From contig NZ_BMWE01000014.1 of NCBI RefSeq assembly GCF_014651075.1, forward strand, positions 1-64,000: DNA of 64,000 nucleotides, written 5' to 3'. The notes beneath the pieces are model-generated. The model searched no databases. It was not told the DNA's origin and saw nothing but the letters and a program-made list of their open reading frames with translations. Shown in pieces: positions 7,362 to 14,825 of the stretch; position 1 is the first letter of the stretch, and every line of letters begins with the position of its first letter. The stretch comes from Streptomyces djakartensis (GTDB lineage: Bacteria > Actinomycetota > Actinomycetes > Streptomycetales > Streptomycetaceae). The translations under genes were made by a program, and so were the position numbers.

Positions 7362-8726
7362 TCAGGTGCGGAACCGAGAGAGCCAGCTGCCGACCTTGTG
7401 CGCGGCCTGCGCCGCCTCCGCCACCTGGCGCTCCTGCTCCTGGCGCTCGCGTTCGGCCTGTTCCGCCTGCCGCTCCGCTTGGAGAGCACGGGTCTTGCAG
7501 TCGTCGCACAGGTGCGGGTGGCTGTCCTCGCGGCCCCAGTCGACCGCGATGCTGGCCTTCCACTGGTCGTCGGTGAACTTGGTCCCGCAGTCGGTGCACA
7601 CCGGACGCTGAGCCTCGCGTTCAGCGGCTTCCCGTTCTTGGCGGCGCCGCGCGTCTTCGGCGCGGCGGGCGAGCGCGGCGTCCCGGCGCGGGTTGCCGAT
7701 CGCCTCCCAGATGTTCTGTCGGTCGTCGCGGCCGAAGCCAGAACGCGGACCCGGCCGGGCCGTGCTCGCGCAGCAGGTCCAGCGTGGTCGCCACGATCGG
7801 CATCTTGTCGTTGTAGAGGTGGAAGCCGTCGGCCCACTGGCCCTGCCAGTGCTCGCGGGTGAGGGCGGCGACTTTCTTCATCTGCTGCAGCGCGGGCCGC
7901 TTCCGACCTGGTTGAAGACGAGCAGGACCGGCGGGTGTGTCGCATCGCCCCACTGGGGATCGGGTGCGGACCAGCGGGTGCGCCACATCGGCTTGTCCTG
8001 GCCGTCGGTGTCCTTCGCCTTGCGGTGGAAGTGGCGCATGTACTTGTCGAACTTCAAGGCGATGACGCTCGCGTCCTCGGTGCAGTTGTCGGCCTCGATG
8101 AACAACAGCGGCAGCCCGGCCTCCGGGGCAACGAGGGCTATGTCGGCCCACGCACATCCCACGCCGGGGTTCTTCCACGTGCCCGTCGACGGGAGGGCGA
8201 CCTCGGCGGCGTAGGAGGTGATGCTGCCGATCCCGTCGGGCGCGTCGACCCAGGCCTGGGCGGCCGCGACGGCTTCGGCCGGCTCGCCTGCCACCAGGTC
8301 CAGGTCGGGCTTCGGGGGGATCATCGCGATGACCGTCTCGTTGACCGTCATCGCGTGCGAGGCTCCCGAGCGGCCCGCGCTCTCGGGCATGCCGCCCATC
8401 TCCTCCGGCCCGCGGTCCAACTCGAGGCCGGCGGCGGCCAGTCCGTCCTTGGTGAGCAGGCGCACCTCCTCTCCGCCTCGGGTGCGGCCGCCGTCGACGG
8501 ACAGGCCGTGCCGTCGCAGATCGTTGAGCGCGCCGCGGTGGGAGGCGGTGCGCGCCTCTTTCCGTTTGGCCGCCGTATCCTTGGTGGTGTGCCGGTACGT
8601 CAGGTGCGGTGAGGACAGACGCTGTATCTGGTCCGCCGTCGCGGTCTTGAGCACCCCGAGCGCGCGCAGCGCATCGGCGCGGTGCCCGGTCGACGATCCC
8701 GCCTCGTTCTCCTTGCGCTTCGCCAT
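7362..8726 (-). pseudogene. Replication-relaxation family gene, two frameshifts
   Basis: Starts MAKRKENEAGSSTGHRADAL and reads well to LLVFNQVG. A missing base at about 7901-7905 then shifts the frame into an early stop at 7878. The continuation ALQQMKKVAALTREHWQGQW lies one frame over. At about 7730 a second lesion (two bases short) moves it again, to FGRDDRQNIWEAIGNPRRD and the C-terminal part with CTDCG and CDDCK knuckles and a Glu/Gln/Arg-rich coiled coil, ending GSWLSRFRT at 7362. The two losses add to three bases, so the ends are in register but the middle is not. The family belongs to actinomycete plasmids and integrative elements. It is not expected to give full-length protein. Confidence 0.8.
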
Positions 8727-9224
8727 CAGCCCCGCCCTCCCGTCGTCCGCGTCCGGCCACCGGCCGGGCGCCGGCCCCCGGCCGCAGAGGGCACCAGGCG
8801 CGCCCTGAAGCCAATGATCGCCTCCACCACTGACACCCCACCCCCACCTATTTCCCAGGGCTTGGTCAGTGAGAGGAGGAGAGAAGAGGGTTGTGACGAC
8901 GCGCTGGAGCTTGGAAAAGCCGAGGTGGCCAGGGGAAATACGGTCCGCGCTCGTGCCGGGCAACGGAAGTGGGTACGGCAGTGGGATCGCAAGCGCCGGC
9001 AGCAGGAGACCGCGGCGGCTTGCCTGGCCGACCAGCCCTCCCGGCGCTGGGCGCGGCTCGCCGGTCGGCGGCGCGGTCAGGGTACGGCGGGCGCCTGTGT
9101 TGGGTCATCATCCCCGGTCTCTCCCTTGCGTCGTGGCATCCTCCACCGGCCGCGCATCCGCCAGGTCCTCAGTGCGTGTTTCTGAACCCCGGTTCTGAGT
9201 GGTCTTGAGCTCTACGCTGGCGCC
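8727..9224. other. Intergenic stretch without an identified gene
   Basis: About 500 bases between the replication-relaxation pseudogene start and the zinc-finger gene. Frames are open on both strands but their translations are low-complexity Arg/Pro/Ala and have no Shine-Dalgarno. A purine-rich block (gagaggaggagagaagaggg, about 8871-8890) is the only striking motif; it would place a strong ribosome-binding-like sequence on the plus strand, but no convincing gene follows. Confidence 0.4.
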
Positions 9225-9537
9225 GTGTCCGAGGGTGCCGGTCGGGCCGGGGAGAGGACTTGCCGGGCTTGTGGTGAACGGCTGAGGCCGGACGCCCGGC
9301 CCGGGGCCGTGTTCTGTTCGTCGGTGTGTCGTTCCAGGCAGTGGCGGAAGGAACGACGGCTGCGCAAGCGCCTGGCGGCCATCCAGGGCAAGGCTGGCGA
9401 GGTGGAGTGCCCGGAGTGCGGGGCCCGCTGGGTGGCCGGCGTCGATCGCCGGTCGGACGCCCCGGTACTGCTCCCGGCGGTGCGTGGTGAGGGCTTGGCG
9501 GCACCGGAAGGAAGCGTTCGCGGACCGGTCACAGTGA
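9225..9537 (+). pseudogene. Double zinc-ribbon protein, frameshifted
   Basis: GTG start, then CRACGERLRP and FCSSVCRSRQW (first CxxC...CxxxC knuckle), followed by CPECGARWVAGVDRR. At 9461-9465 (gacgccccggtac) one extra C moves the second half out of frame; one frame over the protein continues RYCSRRCVVRAWRHRK and stops at 9537, restoring a second identical-style knuckle. In the unshifted frame the open sequence runs to 9605 but loses the second metal site. A small DNA-binding protein is likely. It sits directly upstream of the DUF6192/RacP-like pair and may have belonged to the same unit. Confidence 0.65.
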
Positions 9538-9702
9538 CTGCTGAGCGAACGCATCGTGAGTGCAACTTCTGTCGCGAATCGGTCATTTGCGGTCATTCAT
9601 TGTGATCTTAGGATTTTTAGTCTGACTCTCGGTGGCGGACGCGGGCCCTGTCCCGTCACGGCGAAGTGCCGTGCCCGGGCCCGCACTCGGGGTGGTGAGA
9701 GC

Positions 9703-10717
9703 CATGTCCGAAGGAGACCGAGAAGGTCGGTTCCGTCAGCCAGTCCCGCTATGACGAGATCGTGGCCGAGCTCCGGCAGGTCGTCGAACAGCAGACGCGG
9801 GGCTCGTTCACGATCGGCGACCGCGCACTGGAGATCGAGCCGATGGCGTGAGCGCGGTGGCCAGCATGCCGCGCCGGGTCAGGAACTGTTCACGGTCCGC
9901 GAGACGCTGTTCCGTCTGGCCGAGGACATCGGCCTGGCCTATAAGACAGTGGAAAGCGGAAAGCGCCAAGTGGACGGCGTCCCGGTGGCCCGCCGAACAC
10001 CGACAGGCCGGGGTGTCGTTCCGGGTCCACCGGATCCTGGGGCAGATCGAGGACGAAGCCGAGCGGTTCGCGACCATCGCCAAACCTCCCGCGGGCAGGA
10101 TGCGGTGGACGGTGGACGAGGCCAACCGCAGGGTGGGCCGCCAGGTGGAGCGTCCGACTTCCCCGCAGGAGAAGATTACTGCGATCCACTCCCTGGCCCG
10201 GGACGAAGAGGTTGCCGCGACGGTGACCACGGACTTCCTGAAGCGGCCGACGGTCGCGGCCAAGGTCCCTGCTGCGGAGAAGGTCCGGGTGGTGGAGAAG
10301 TTCACCCGGGACGAGTCGGTGGCCACGACTGCGGTCACCGGCCTGTTGCGCAGGCCGGACGTCGCCTTCAAGGCGATGAGCGACGACACTGCCCGCTTCC
10401 AGGTAAACCAGGCCCAGGCCGAACGCGGCCGGCAGGCCCGCGAGGACTTCGACCCCACCAGCCCCGTCGCCCCGGCGGTCCGCGCGATCGACCGGTCGGT
10501 GGAGTTCCTGGACCTGGTCACCGCCTGCCACTCCTTCGTCGCCGCGGCCGGCCGGACCGTTCCCGGCCTGCGCGACCGCACCCTGGACGACGAACGCACG
10601 ATCGTGCACCAGAACGTGGCCAAGGTGCGAGCCACCCTCGACTGGATCGAACAGGCGGTCGACACGGGCAAGGTGGACATGGATGACGAGCTGGCCCGGC
10701 TGCTGAAGGGCGAGTAG
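9703..10717 (+). pseudogene. DUF6192 family gene with three frameshifts
   Basis: Conserved segments lie in successive frames: KVGSVSQSRYDEIVAELRQV, then GQELFTVRETLFRLAEDIG, then KWTASRWPAEHRQAGVSF through to the C-terminus DMDDELARLLKGE. Three lesions separate them: a missing base near 9712 (the ATG frame at 9703 does not lead into the family frame), an extra G after the ATG at 9843-9845 that creates a TGA at 9849, and a 7-base tandem duplication (ggaaagc, 9951-9957 and 9958-9964). The long 3' frame could still be translated from 9848, but its first 35 residues would be out of frame. DUF6192 proteins look like ParB-related DNA-binding proteins; that role is inference. Confidence 0.8.
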
Positions 10718-10719
10718 GC

Positions 10720-11139
10720 ATGCCCCGCGCTTCACGGCGACAGGGCGACGCAGCCAGACGCCACGCGGACACCCTCAGGTTCGTGCTGTTCGAGGCCAGA
10801 CCCGCTGGCCTCGAATTCCATCAGCTGGTACGCGCCAGCGACCTGAGCCCGAGCCAGGTCCGCTCGGGGCTTGCCGCGTTGAAGGACCAGGCCGCGGCGC
10901 GGGGCTGGCCCCCGCTGACCTGGACCCGGGCGGCCGGCTACCAGCTCGGCGCCGACCGAGCGGTGCTGGAGGCATACGAACGGGCGGTGGTCAGGGAGAA
11001 GCTGACCGAGTTCCGCCGGTTCATCACCGGCACCATCGCCCCCCACGCCGCCGCCCACCCGAACGACAAGTGGGTCAAGCACATCGTCGCTCAGCTCAAC
11101 TCCATCGAATCCACCCTCGCCCTCATCGCCAGCTCCTGA
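10720..11139 (+). CDS. RacP-like small regulator (winged-helix-like), 139 aa
   Basis: Starts two bases after the stop of the DUF6192 pseudogene, so it was probably translated with it. The N-terminal half (RFVLFEARPAGLEFHQLVRA, DLSPSQVRSGLAALK) has the look of a winged helix-turn-helix. The end, NDKWVKHIVAQLNSIEST, is conserved in proteins that, as I recall, are annotated RacP in Streptomyces and lie next to DUF6192. It appears intact, unlike its upstream partner. A strong hairpin follows the stop. Probably transcriptional or plasmid-copy control; function unproven. Confidence 0.6.
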   Translation: MPRASRRQGDAARRHADTLRFVLFEARPAGLEFHQLVRASDLSPSQVRSGLAALKDQAAARGWPPLTWTRAAGYQLGADRAVLEAYERAVVREKLTEFRRFITGTIAPHAAAHPNDKWVKHIVAQLNSIESTLALIASS

Positions 11140-11141
11140 CC

Positions 11142-11185
11142 TGCGGCCGGGGGCCGCCCGGACGGCGGGCGCCCCTCGGCCGCGG
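11142..11185. terminator. GC-rich hairpin after the RacP-like gene
   Basis: The left arm gcggccgggggccgcc pairs with the right arm gcgcccctcggccgc with few mismatches. It lies within 5 bases of the RacP-like stop and directly before the transposase start, so it probably ends the upstream transcript. Confidence 0.6.
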
Positions 11186-11195
11186 AAGACCTGCC

Positions 11196-12044
11196 ATGCG
11201 TCGTCGCCGCTACCCCTCGGACACCACCAACGCCGAATGGGCGTTGCTCGAAGCGCTGCTGCCCACACCGGCCTGCGAAACCAGCAAGGGCGGCCGGCCG
11301 GAGAAGCATCCCCGCCGTGAGATCGTCGACGCGATCCGCTACGTCGTGGACACGGGCTGCAAATGGCGGGCCCTGCCCGCGGACTTTCCGCCCTGGCGCA
11401 CAGTTTGGGGGTTCATGGCTCGCTGGGCAGCGGCCGGGACCATCGGTCAGATCCGGGACCAGCTCGCCGGGCGGATCCGCCGCGACATGGGCAGAGGCCC
11501 CCGGGCGGTGGCCACCGTGATCGACTCCCACAGCGTGAAGGCCGCGGAGACCGTCTCGAAGGCCACCCGCGGCTACGACGCAGGCAAGAAGATCAACGGC
11601 CGCAAGCGCCACCTGGTCGTCGACACTCGCGGCCTTCCTCTGATGGTCATGGTCACCCCTGCCGACCTGCACGATGCCGCGGCGGCGAAGGAAGTGCTCT
11701 TCCGCCTGCGGCTGATGCACCCCGAGATTACGATCGTGTGGGCCGACTCGGCCTACGCCGGGAAGCTCGTGGACTGGGCAAAGCGGCACCTCAACCTGAC
11801 CATCAAGCCGGTCAGCCGTCCCAAGGACGTTTCCGGCTTCGTCGTGCTGCCCCGCCGCTGGGTCGTTGAACGCAGTCTTGCGTGGATGATGCACGCCCGC
11901 CGTCACGCGAGGGACTACGAGCGGCTCATCCAGCACTCCGAGACGCTGATCACCTGGGCGGCCATCACCCTCATGACCAGGCGCCTCGCCCGGAAAGGCG
12001 CTACACCCAGCTGGCCGAGGAAACCCACACCGGACGACGCCTAA
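11196..12044 (+). CDS. IS5-family transposase, apparently intact (282 aa)
   Basis: Single-frame DDE transposase beginning MRRRRYPSDTTNAEWALLEA. Catalytic landmarks: TVIDSHSVKAAE (first D), IVWADSAYAG (second D) and RWVVERSLAWMMHARR (E, with the Y-x2-R-x3-E-x6-K-like region). A DUF4096-type N-terminal domain (GCKWRALPADFPPW) is present. Length and motifs fit one-frame IS5 members that need no frameshift. I could not find convincing terminal inverted repeats in the 70 bases on either side, so the element ends are not defined. Confidence 0.85.
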   Translation: MRRRRYPSDTTNAEWALLEALLPTPACETSKGGRPEKHPRREIVDAIRYVVDTGCKWRALPADFPPWRTVWGFMARWAAAGTIGQIRDQLAGRIRRDMGRGPRAVATVIDSHSVKAAETVSKATRGYDAGKKINGRKRHLVVDTRGLPLMVMVTPADLHDAAAAKEVLFRLRLMHPEITIVWADSAYAGKLVDWAKRHLNLTIKPVSRPKDVSGFVVLPRRWVVERSLAWMMHARRHARDYERLIQHSETLITWAAITLMTRRLARKGATPSWPRKPTPDDA

Positions 12045-12106
12045 GTGTCCGGTCATTGCTCCTGGTGTGTGGGGACGCGGCCAACCGACAGGTCCAGCCA
12101 TGCCGT

Positions 12107-12508
12107 TCAGTCTTGCGATAGTGGAGGCTCGCCGCCATTCTCCAGCAGTGCGGCAGGCGCCAGGAACTCGCAGGCGGTGTCGCACAGTCTGAGCCATCGG
12201 CGGCCCGAGCATGAGGTCAGACCGGTGGACATCAGCCGCAGTTGGTGCATCCGCCCCTTGACCAGGTCCGGCAGGGCTGCGGGCAGGGCGGCGAACATCT
12301 GCACGTCCTGCTGCCGCCGTAGAACGGCTGCCGCGGCCGGGCACCAGGTTCCGGGCAAACTGGCGGCTGGCTCATCGGCTGTCGCGAGCAGTGCCGCGAG
12401 GACGACGCTCTCGACCTGGGCGAGAAACGTGTCCTGATCGACGTCCCAGGTGTGCAGGCGCTGGCCTAGCCGACGGGCGAAGACGGGGTCGGCCGGGCGC
12501 GTACGCAT
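12107..12508 (-). CDS. Hypothetical protein, 133 aa
   Basis: Starts MRTRPADPVFARRLGQRL; a second Met codon lies just before. Predicted mostly helical, with an Ala/Leu-rich middle (VVLAALLATADEPAASLPG) and four cysteines in the C-terminal half. It ends 62 bases after the transposase stop and is convergent with it. No family recognised. Codon usage looks normal for the window. Confidence 0.45.
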   Translation of the reverse strand: MRTRPADPVFARRLGQRLHTWDVDQDTFLAQVESVVLAALLATADEPAASLPGTWCPAAAAVLRRQQDVQMFAALPAALPDLVKGRMHQLRLMSTGLTSCSGRRWLRLCDTACEFLAPAALLENGGEPPLSQD

Positions 12509-12575
12509 CACCTCGCCGGCAAGCCGGGCCGCTGCGGTGATCGGATCAGCATTCTGCCCGCACCAACGGTGCTTG

Positions 12576-13127
12576 TCAGAGACACCTCACGTGAAGTGTG
12601 CGGCTGGTGGCGGTGCCGCTGTCGGTGCCTTCGTGGACGATCGTTCCCAGCGTCTTCGTGCGATAGATGTACGTGGTCGAAGTCGAGTCGCAGCTCAGCG
12701 CTGCCGTCGTCGACCGTGCCGGTGGCGGGCACCTGTGCTGCCGAGAGCTCGCGGCCACAGTCGTCCACTCGTCTGGCCCCGGGAGGTAGAGCTCAAGGTC
12801 GGCCTCGCTGGCGCAGGCGTCGGGAGTGCTCGGAGCACAGCCGCTGATTCCGCCCGTGCCGGTGATCTTGCCCTCGCTGTAGTTGGGCTTGTTCGCGAAC
12901 AGCGTGCATGTGATGACGTGTGCGGGCGATTTGGCGTCCTCCACCGTCAGGGTCGTTATGGGGCGGGCCTTCGATGCTCCCGGCGGCGTCGACTCTGCCG
13001 AGGCGGTGCTCCCCGCGAAGGCGGCAGTGGCGGCGAGCGCAGAGACGAGCAGAGACCGAGTTGCGAGTCTTCGTCCGGACAGGGTGCTCCGGGTGCGGGG
13101 TAGGGGCACAAGTGCCTCCTTGGGCAT
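12576..13127 (-). CDS. Secreted protein of unknown function (183 aa)
   Basis: Starts MPKEALVPLPRTRSTLSG. A Sec signal peptide is clear: basic RRLATRSLL, hydrophobic VSALAATAAFAG and a cleavage site near TASA-ES (about residue 40). The mature part has at least four cysteines (CTLFANKP, GCAPSTPDACASE, HRCPP) and is Thr/Ser-rich, suggesting a small disulphide-bonded exported protein. Upstream codons in frame are ignored because they lie in the divergent promoter region. It is divergent from the gene at 13267, with an inverted repeat between them. Confidence 0.6.
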   Translation of the reverse strand: MPKEALVPLPRTRSTLSGRRLATRSLLVSALAATAAFAGSTASAESTPPGASKARPITTLTVEDAKSPAHVITCTLFANKPNYSEGKITGTGGISGCAPSTPDACASEADLELYLPGPDEWTTVAASSRQHRCPPPARSTTAALSCDSTSTTYIYRTKTLGTIVHEGTDSGTATSRTLHVRCL

Positions 13128-13193
13128 ACCGGTTGACGTCACCATCTGGGCCGATAGCGACAGAAACAATGTCCGCCCGACAAGCATCTGGAG

Positions 13194-13209
13194 CAACTAT
13201 ACATAGTTG
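13194..13209. promoter_or_regulatory. Operator-like inverted repeat between divergent genes
   Basis: caactat-ac-atagttg: two perfect 7-base arms separated by two bases, in an AT-rich patch that stands out from the surrounding GC-rich DNA. A second imperfect palindrome (ctacacgtag) follows 9 bases later. The position between the starts at 13127 and 13267 suits a shared operator or overlapping promoters. Confidence 0.5.
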
Positions 13210-13266
13210 GACTAGCTACACGTAGTAAGCGGTAGAGTGCACGGAAGTCAGCCTGGAGGGGATCTC

Positions 13267-13824
13267 ATGAAGGTGACCGTGTTCCAGTTCGAGGGCACTC
13301 CTGAGGAGCTGGATGCCTCGCAGGTACTGAAGGAGTTGACCAGCCACCACCGGGGTGCCGTTTCGGTAGTCCCCGACGGCGGCCGCGACAGCGGGACTCT
13401 GCCGGCCCGGATTCCGGGAGTGGCTGACGAGGGACAGGAGACGGTGCGTCAGCTGCTGCTCCGCAGCCCGGCTCCCGGCCTCTTCGTCCGGTTCCTCGAT
13501 GAGACGACCCGGTGGGACAACGTCGGCGTCTACGGCATCAAGCGCAAGAACGCACTACCCGACGCTCCCCTGGACTACAGCCGCTACCTGCGCCTGCGCC
13601 GGCAGGGATCCCAATTCGGCGGCTTCGCCTACGTCTACGCCGAGTACAGCACCATTAACCTCCGGCTCAACTACAGCCAGCAGCAACTCGACGAGCTCGG
13701 CATCAGGTCCGCCCGGACCCTCACCACCGGGCACCGGGAGTACCGCGTCAGCGTCGACCTCACCGACGAGACAAGCCTCGCCGACGCCCTTCAGCTGGCC
13801 GAGCTCGCCTACAACGCCACCTAA
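13267..13824 (+). CDS. Hypothetical protein, 185 aa
   Basis: Starts MKVTVFQFEGTPEELDAS with a ggaggggat Shine-Dalgarno 5-6 bases upstream. The N-terminal beta-strand plus helix (ELDASQVLKELTSHH) is followed by a linker and a second region, GLFVRFLDETTRWDNVGVYG, which could be a small alpha/beta or winged-helix regulator. The C-terminus (GHREYRVSVDLTDE, ADALQLAELAYNAT) is beta-helix. I do not recognise the family. It is divergent from a secreted protein gene with an inverted repeat between them, so it might regulate that gene; this is inference from position. Confidence 0.55.
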   Translation: MKVTVFQFEGTPEELDASQVLKELTSHHRGAVSVVPDGGRDSGTLPARIPGVADEGQETVRQLLLRSPAPGLFVRFLDETTRWDNVGVYGIKRKNALPDAPLDYSRYLRLRRQGSQFGGFAYVYAEYSTINLRLNYSQQQLDELGIRSARTLTTGHREYRVSVDLTDETSLADALQLAELAYNAT

Positions 13825-13977
13825 ACGCAGACAGTCCATAGCCCCAACCAACAGGAAGAGCCTGCGTGGACCTACGACCTCACCAGCGAGAAGCCGTCGA
13901 CGCGATCCTCCGAGCCCTCGAACTGCCCGCCCGAGCGCTCACGCCCAGGCGAGGGCTGCGCACCTCCCGTAGAGGGC

Positions 13978-14181
13978 TGAGTTTGCGGCGGACAGGAGCC
14001 TGTTGACGTCATCGCCAGCAGCGAAGGCTTCGCCTGGCTTGTATTCGCGTTTGGTCCAGGGCACTCCGGTCCGTGCGGCGTGCTGGGTGTAGAGCCGGAG
14101 GATGCGGGTGCCCTCGCGGCCACGGAGCTGCTGGAGGGTCAGACCGGTGGTGTCCTCGCCGGGGAAGCGCATGTCATACAT
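13978..14181 (-). pseudogene. cas1e: Internal fragment of cas1e (type I-E CRISPR integrase)
   Basis: Reverse-strand translation MYDMRFPGEDTTGLTLQQLR, GREGTRILRLYTQHAARTG, VPWTKREYKPGEAFAAGDD and VNRLLSAANSALYG is the middle of a type I-E Cas1: the MYxMRFP helix, the GREGxR motif and the NxxLSAANxxLYG helix. It corresponds to roughly 65-70 residues out of about 300. Similarity begins abruptly at the Met and ends after LYG, where the frame runs into an unrelated stop. None of the rest of Cas1, no Cas2 and no repeats are nearby, so this is a relic joined to an unrelated gene. Confidence 0.8.
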
Positions 14182-14418
14182 GCCGTCCTGGCCTCCGTGT
14201 CCCGACGGTGTCTGCTGGTGTGGCCGTCCGCTTTCCGCAGCAGCGCGACGTGCTGTGACAGGTTCCGTCCGAGTCCATCACGTGGATCTTCGCCCAGACG
14301 ACGTTGTCGTCCTCGTCGAGCAGCCTGGAGGCGATCCACCAGGAGTCGCTCTTGCCGGGAGCGGTCGCGGCGAGGTCGTCGGCGGCGCGCTGGTCAGGGT
14401 GGGGTGGAACGCGCTCAT
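14182..14418 (-). pseudogene. Lipocalin-like gene, 5' fragment with two frameshifts
   Basis: The ATG at 14418 overlaps the TGA of the SnoaL-like gene upstream. It reads MSAFHPTL, then one base is missing (about 14393) and the protein continues DQRAADDLAATAPGKSDSWW and RLLDEDDNVVWAKIHVMDSD in the next frame. A second shift near 14264 continues NLSQHVALLRKADGHTS before the sequence runs into the cas1e fragment. This resembles the N-terminus of lipocalin-like/CrtC-type proteins found with polyketide and aromatic-oxidation genes. It was the third gene of the monooxygenase operon and is now non-functional. Confidence 0.6.
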
Positions 14419-14798
14419 CCCGCCTTCTGTGTCTCGGGGCCGAGGACACGCAGCTGCGTGATCAGCCCGTTCGCGTCGACGGTCACGCACTCGACGGCGC
14501 CCTGGGACGCGAGGTGCCCGTCGGTGGTGCGCCAGGACGCTATGAAGCGGACTTCGAGTGTCCCGTCGCCGAGCGCCGTGGTGGTCCACACGTGCTTGCT
14601 GTCGGCCATCTCGGAGTAGAAGTTCCGGTAGAACTCCGTGATGTCGGCCAGGCCGGTCACCGGCGGGAGGTCGCCGAACTGCACGGTGGCCCCGGGCGCG
14701 AACACCGATCCCAGTTCCTGCAGTGCCTGTGGTTCGTGCACGGCGCGGTCCACAAGCGTGATGTAGCGGTCGGCCACCGTCTCGGTCGTCTGGGTCAT
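14415..14798 (-). CDS. SnoaL-like (NTF2-fold) protein, 127 aa
   Basis: Starts MTQTTETVADRYITLVDRAV. The pattern ALQELGSVFAPGATVQFGDL, ADITEFYRNFYSEM and the beta-sheet end VECVTVDANGLITQLRVLGP fits the cone-shaped NTF2/SnoaL fold used by small cyclases, isomerases and hydrolases. It lies 27 bases after the FAD-monooxygenase stop and overlaps the broken lipocalin-like gene, so it is the second gene of that operon. Substrate unknown. It would be controlled by the TetR repressor at 16075. Confidence 0.7.
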   Translation of the reverse strand: MTQTTETVADRYITLVDRAVHEPQALQELGSVFAPGATVQFGDLPPVTGLADITEFYRNFYSEMADSKHVWTTTALGDGTLEVRFIASWRTTDGHLASQGAVECVTVDANGLITQLRVLGPETQKAG

Positions 14799-14825
14799 CG
14801 CATGTCTTCCTTCTCGTGTGGTGGG

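Noticed and set aside
11130..12130. Inverted repeats flanking the first IS5 transposase
   Set aside because: Compared both flanks by eye; only short matches expected by chance were found.
13900..14200. Possible CRISPR array next to the cas1e relic
   Set aside because: No 28-29 base repeats with regular spacing were found within 2 kb on either side.
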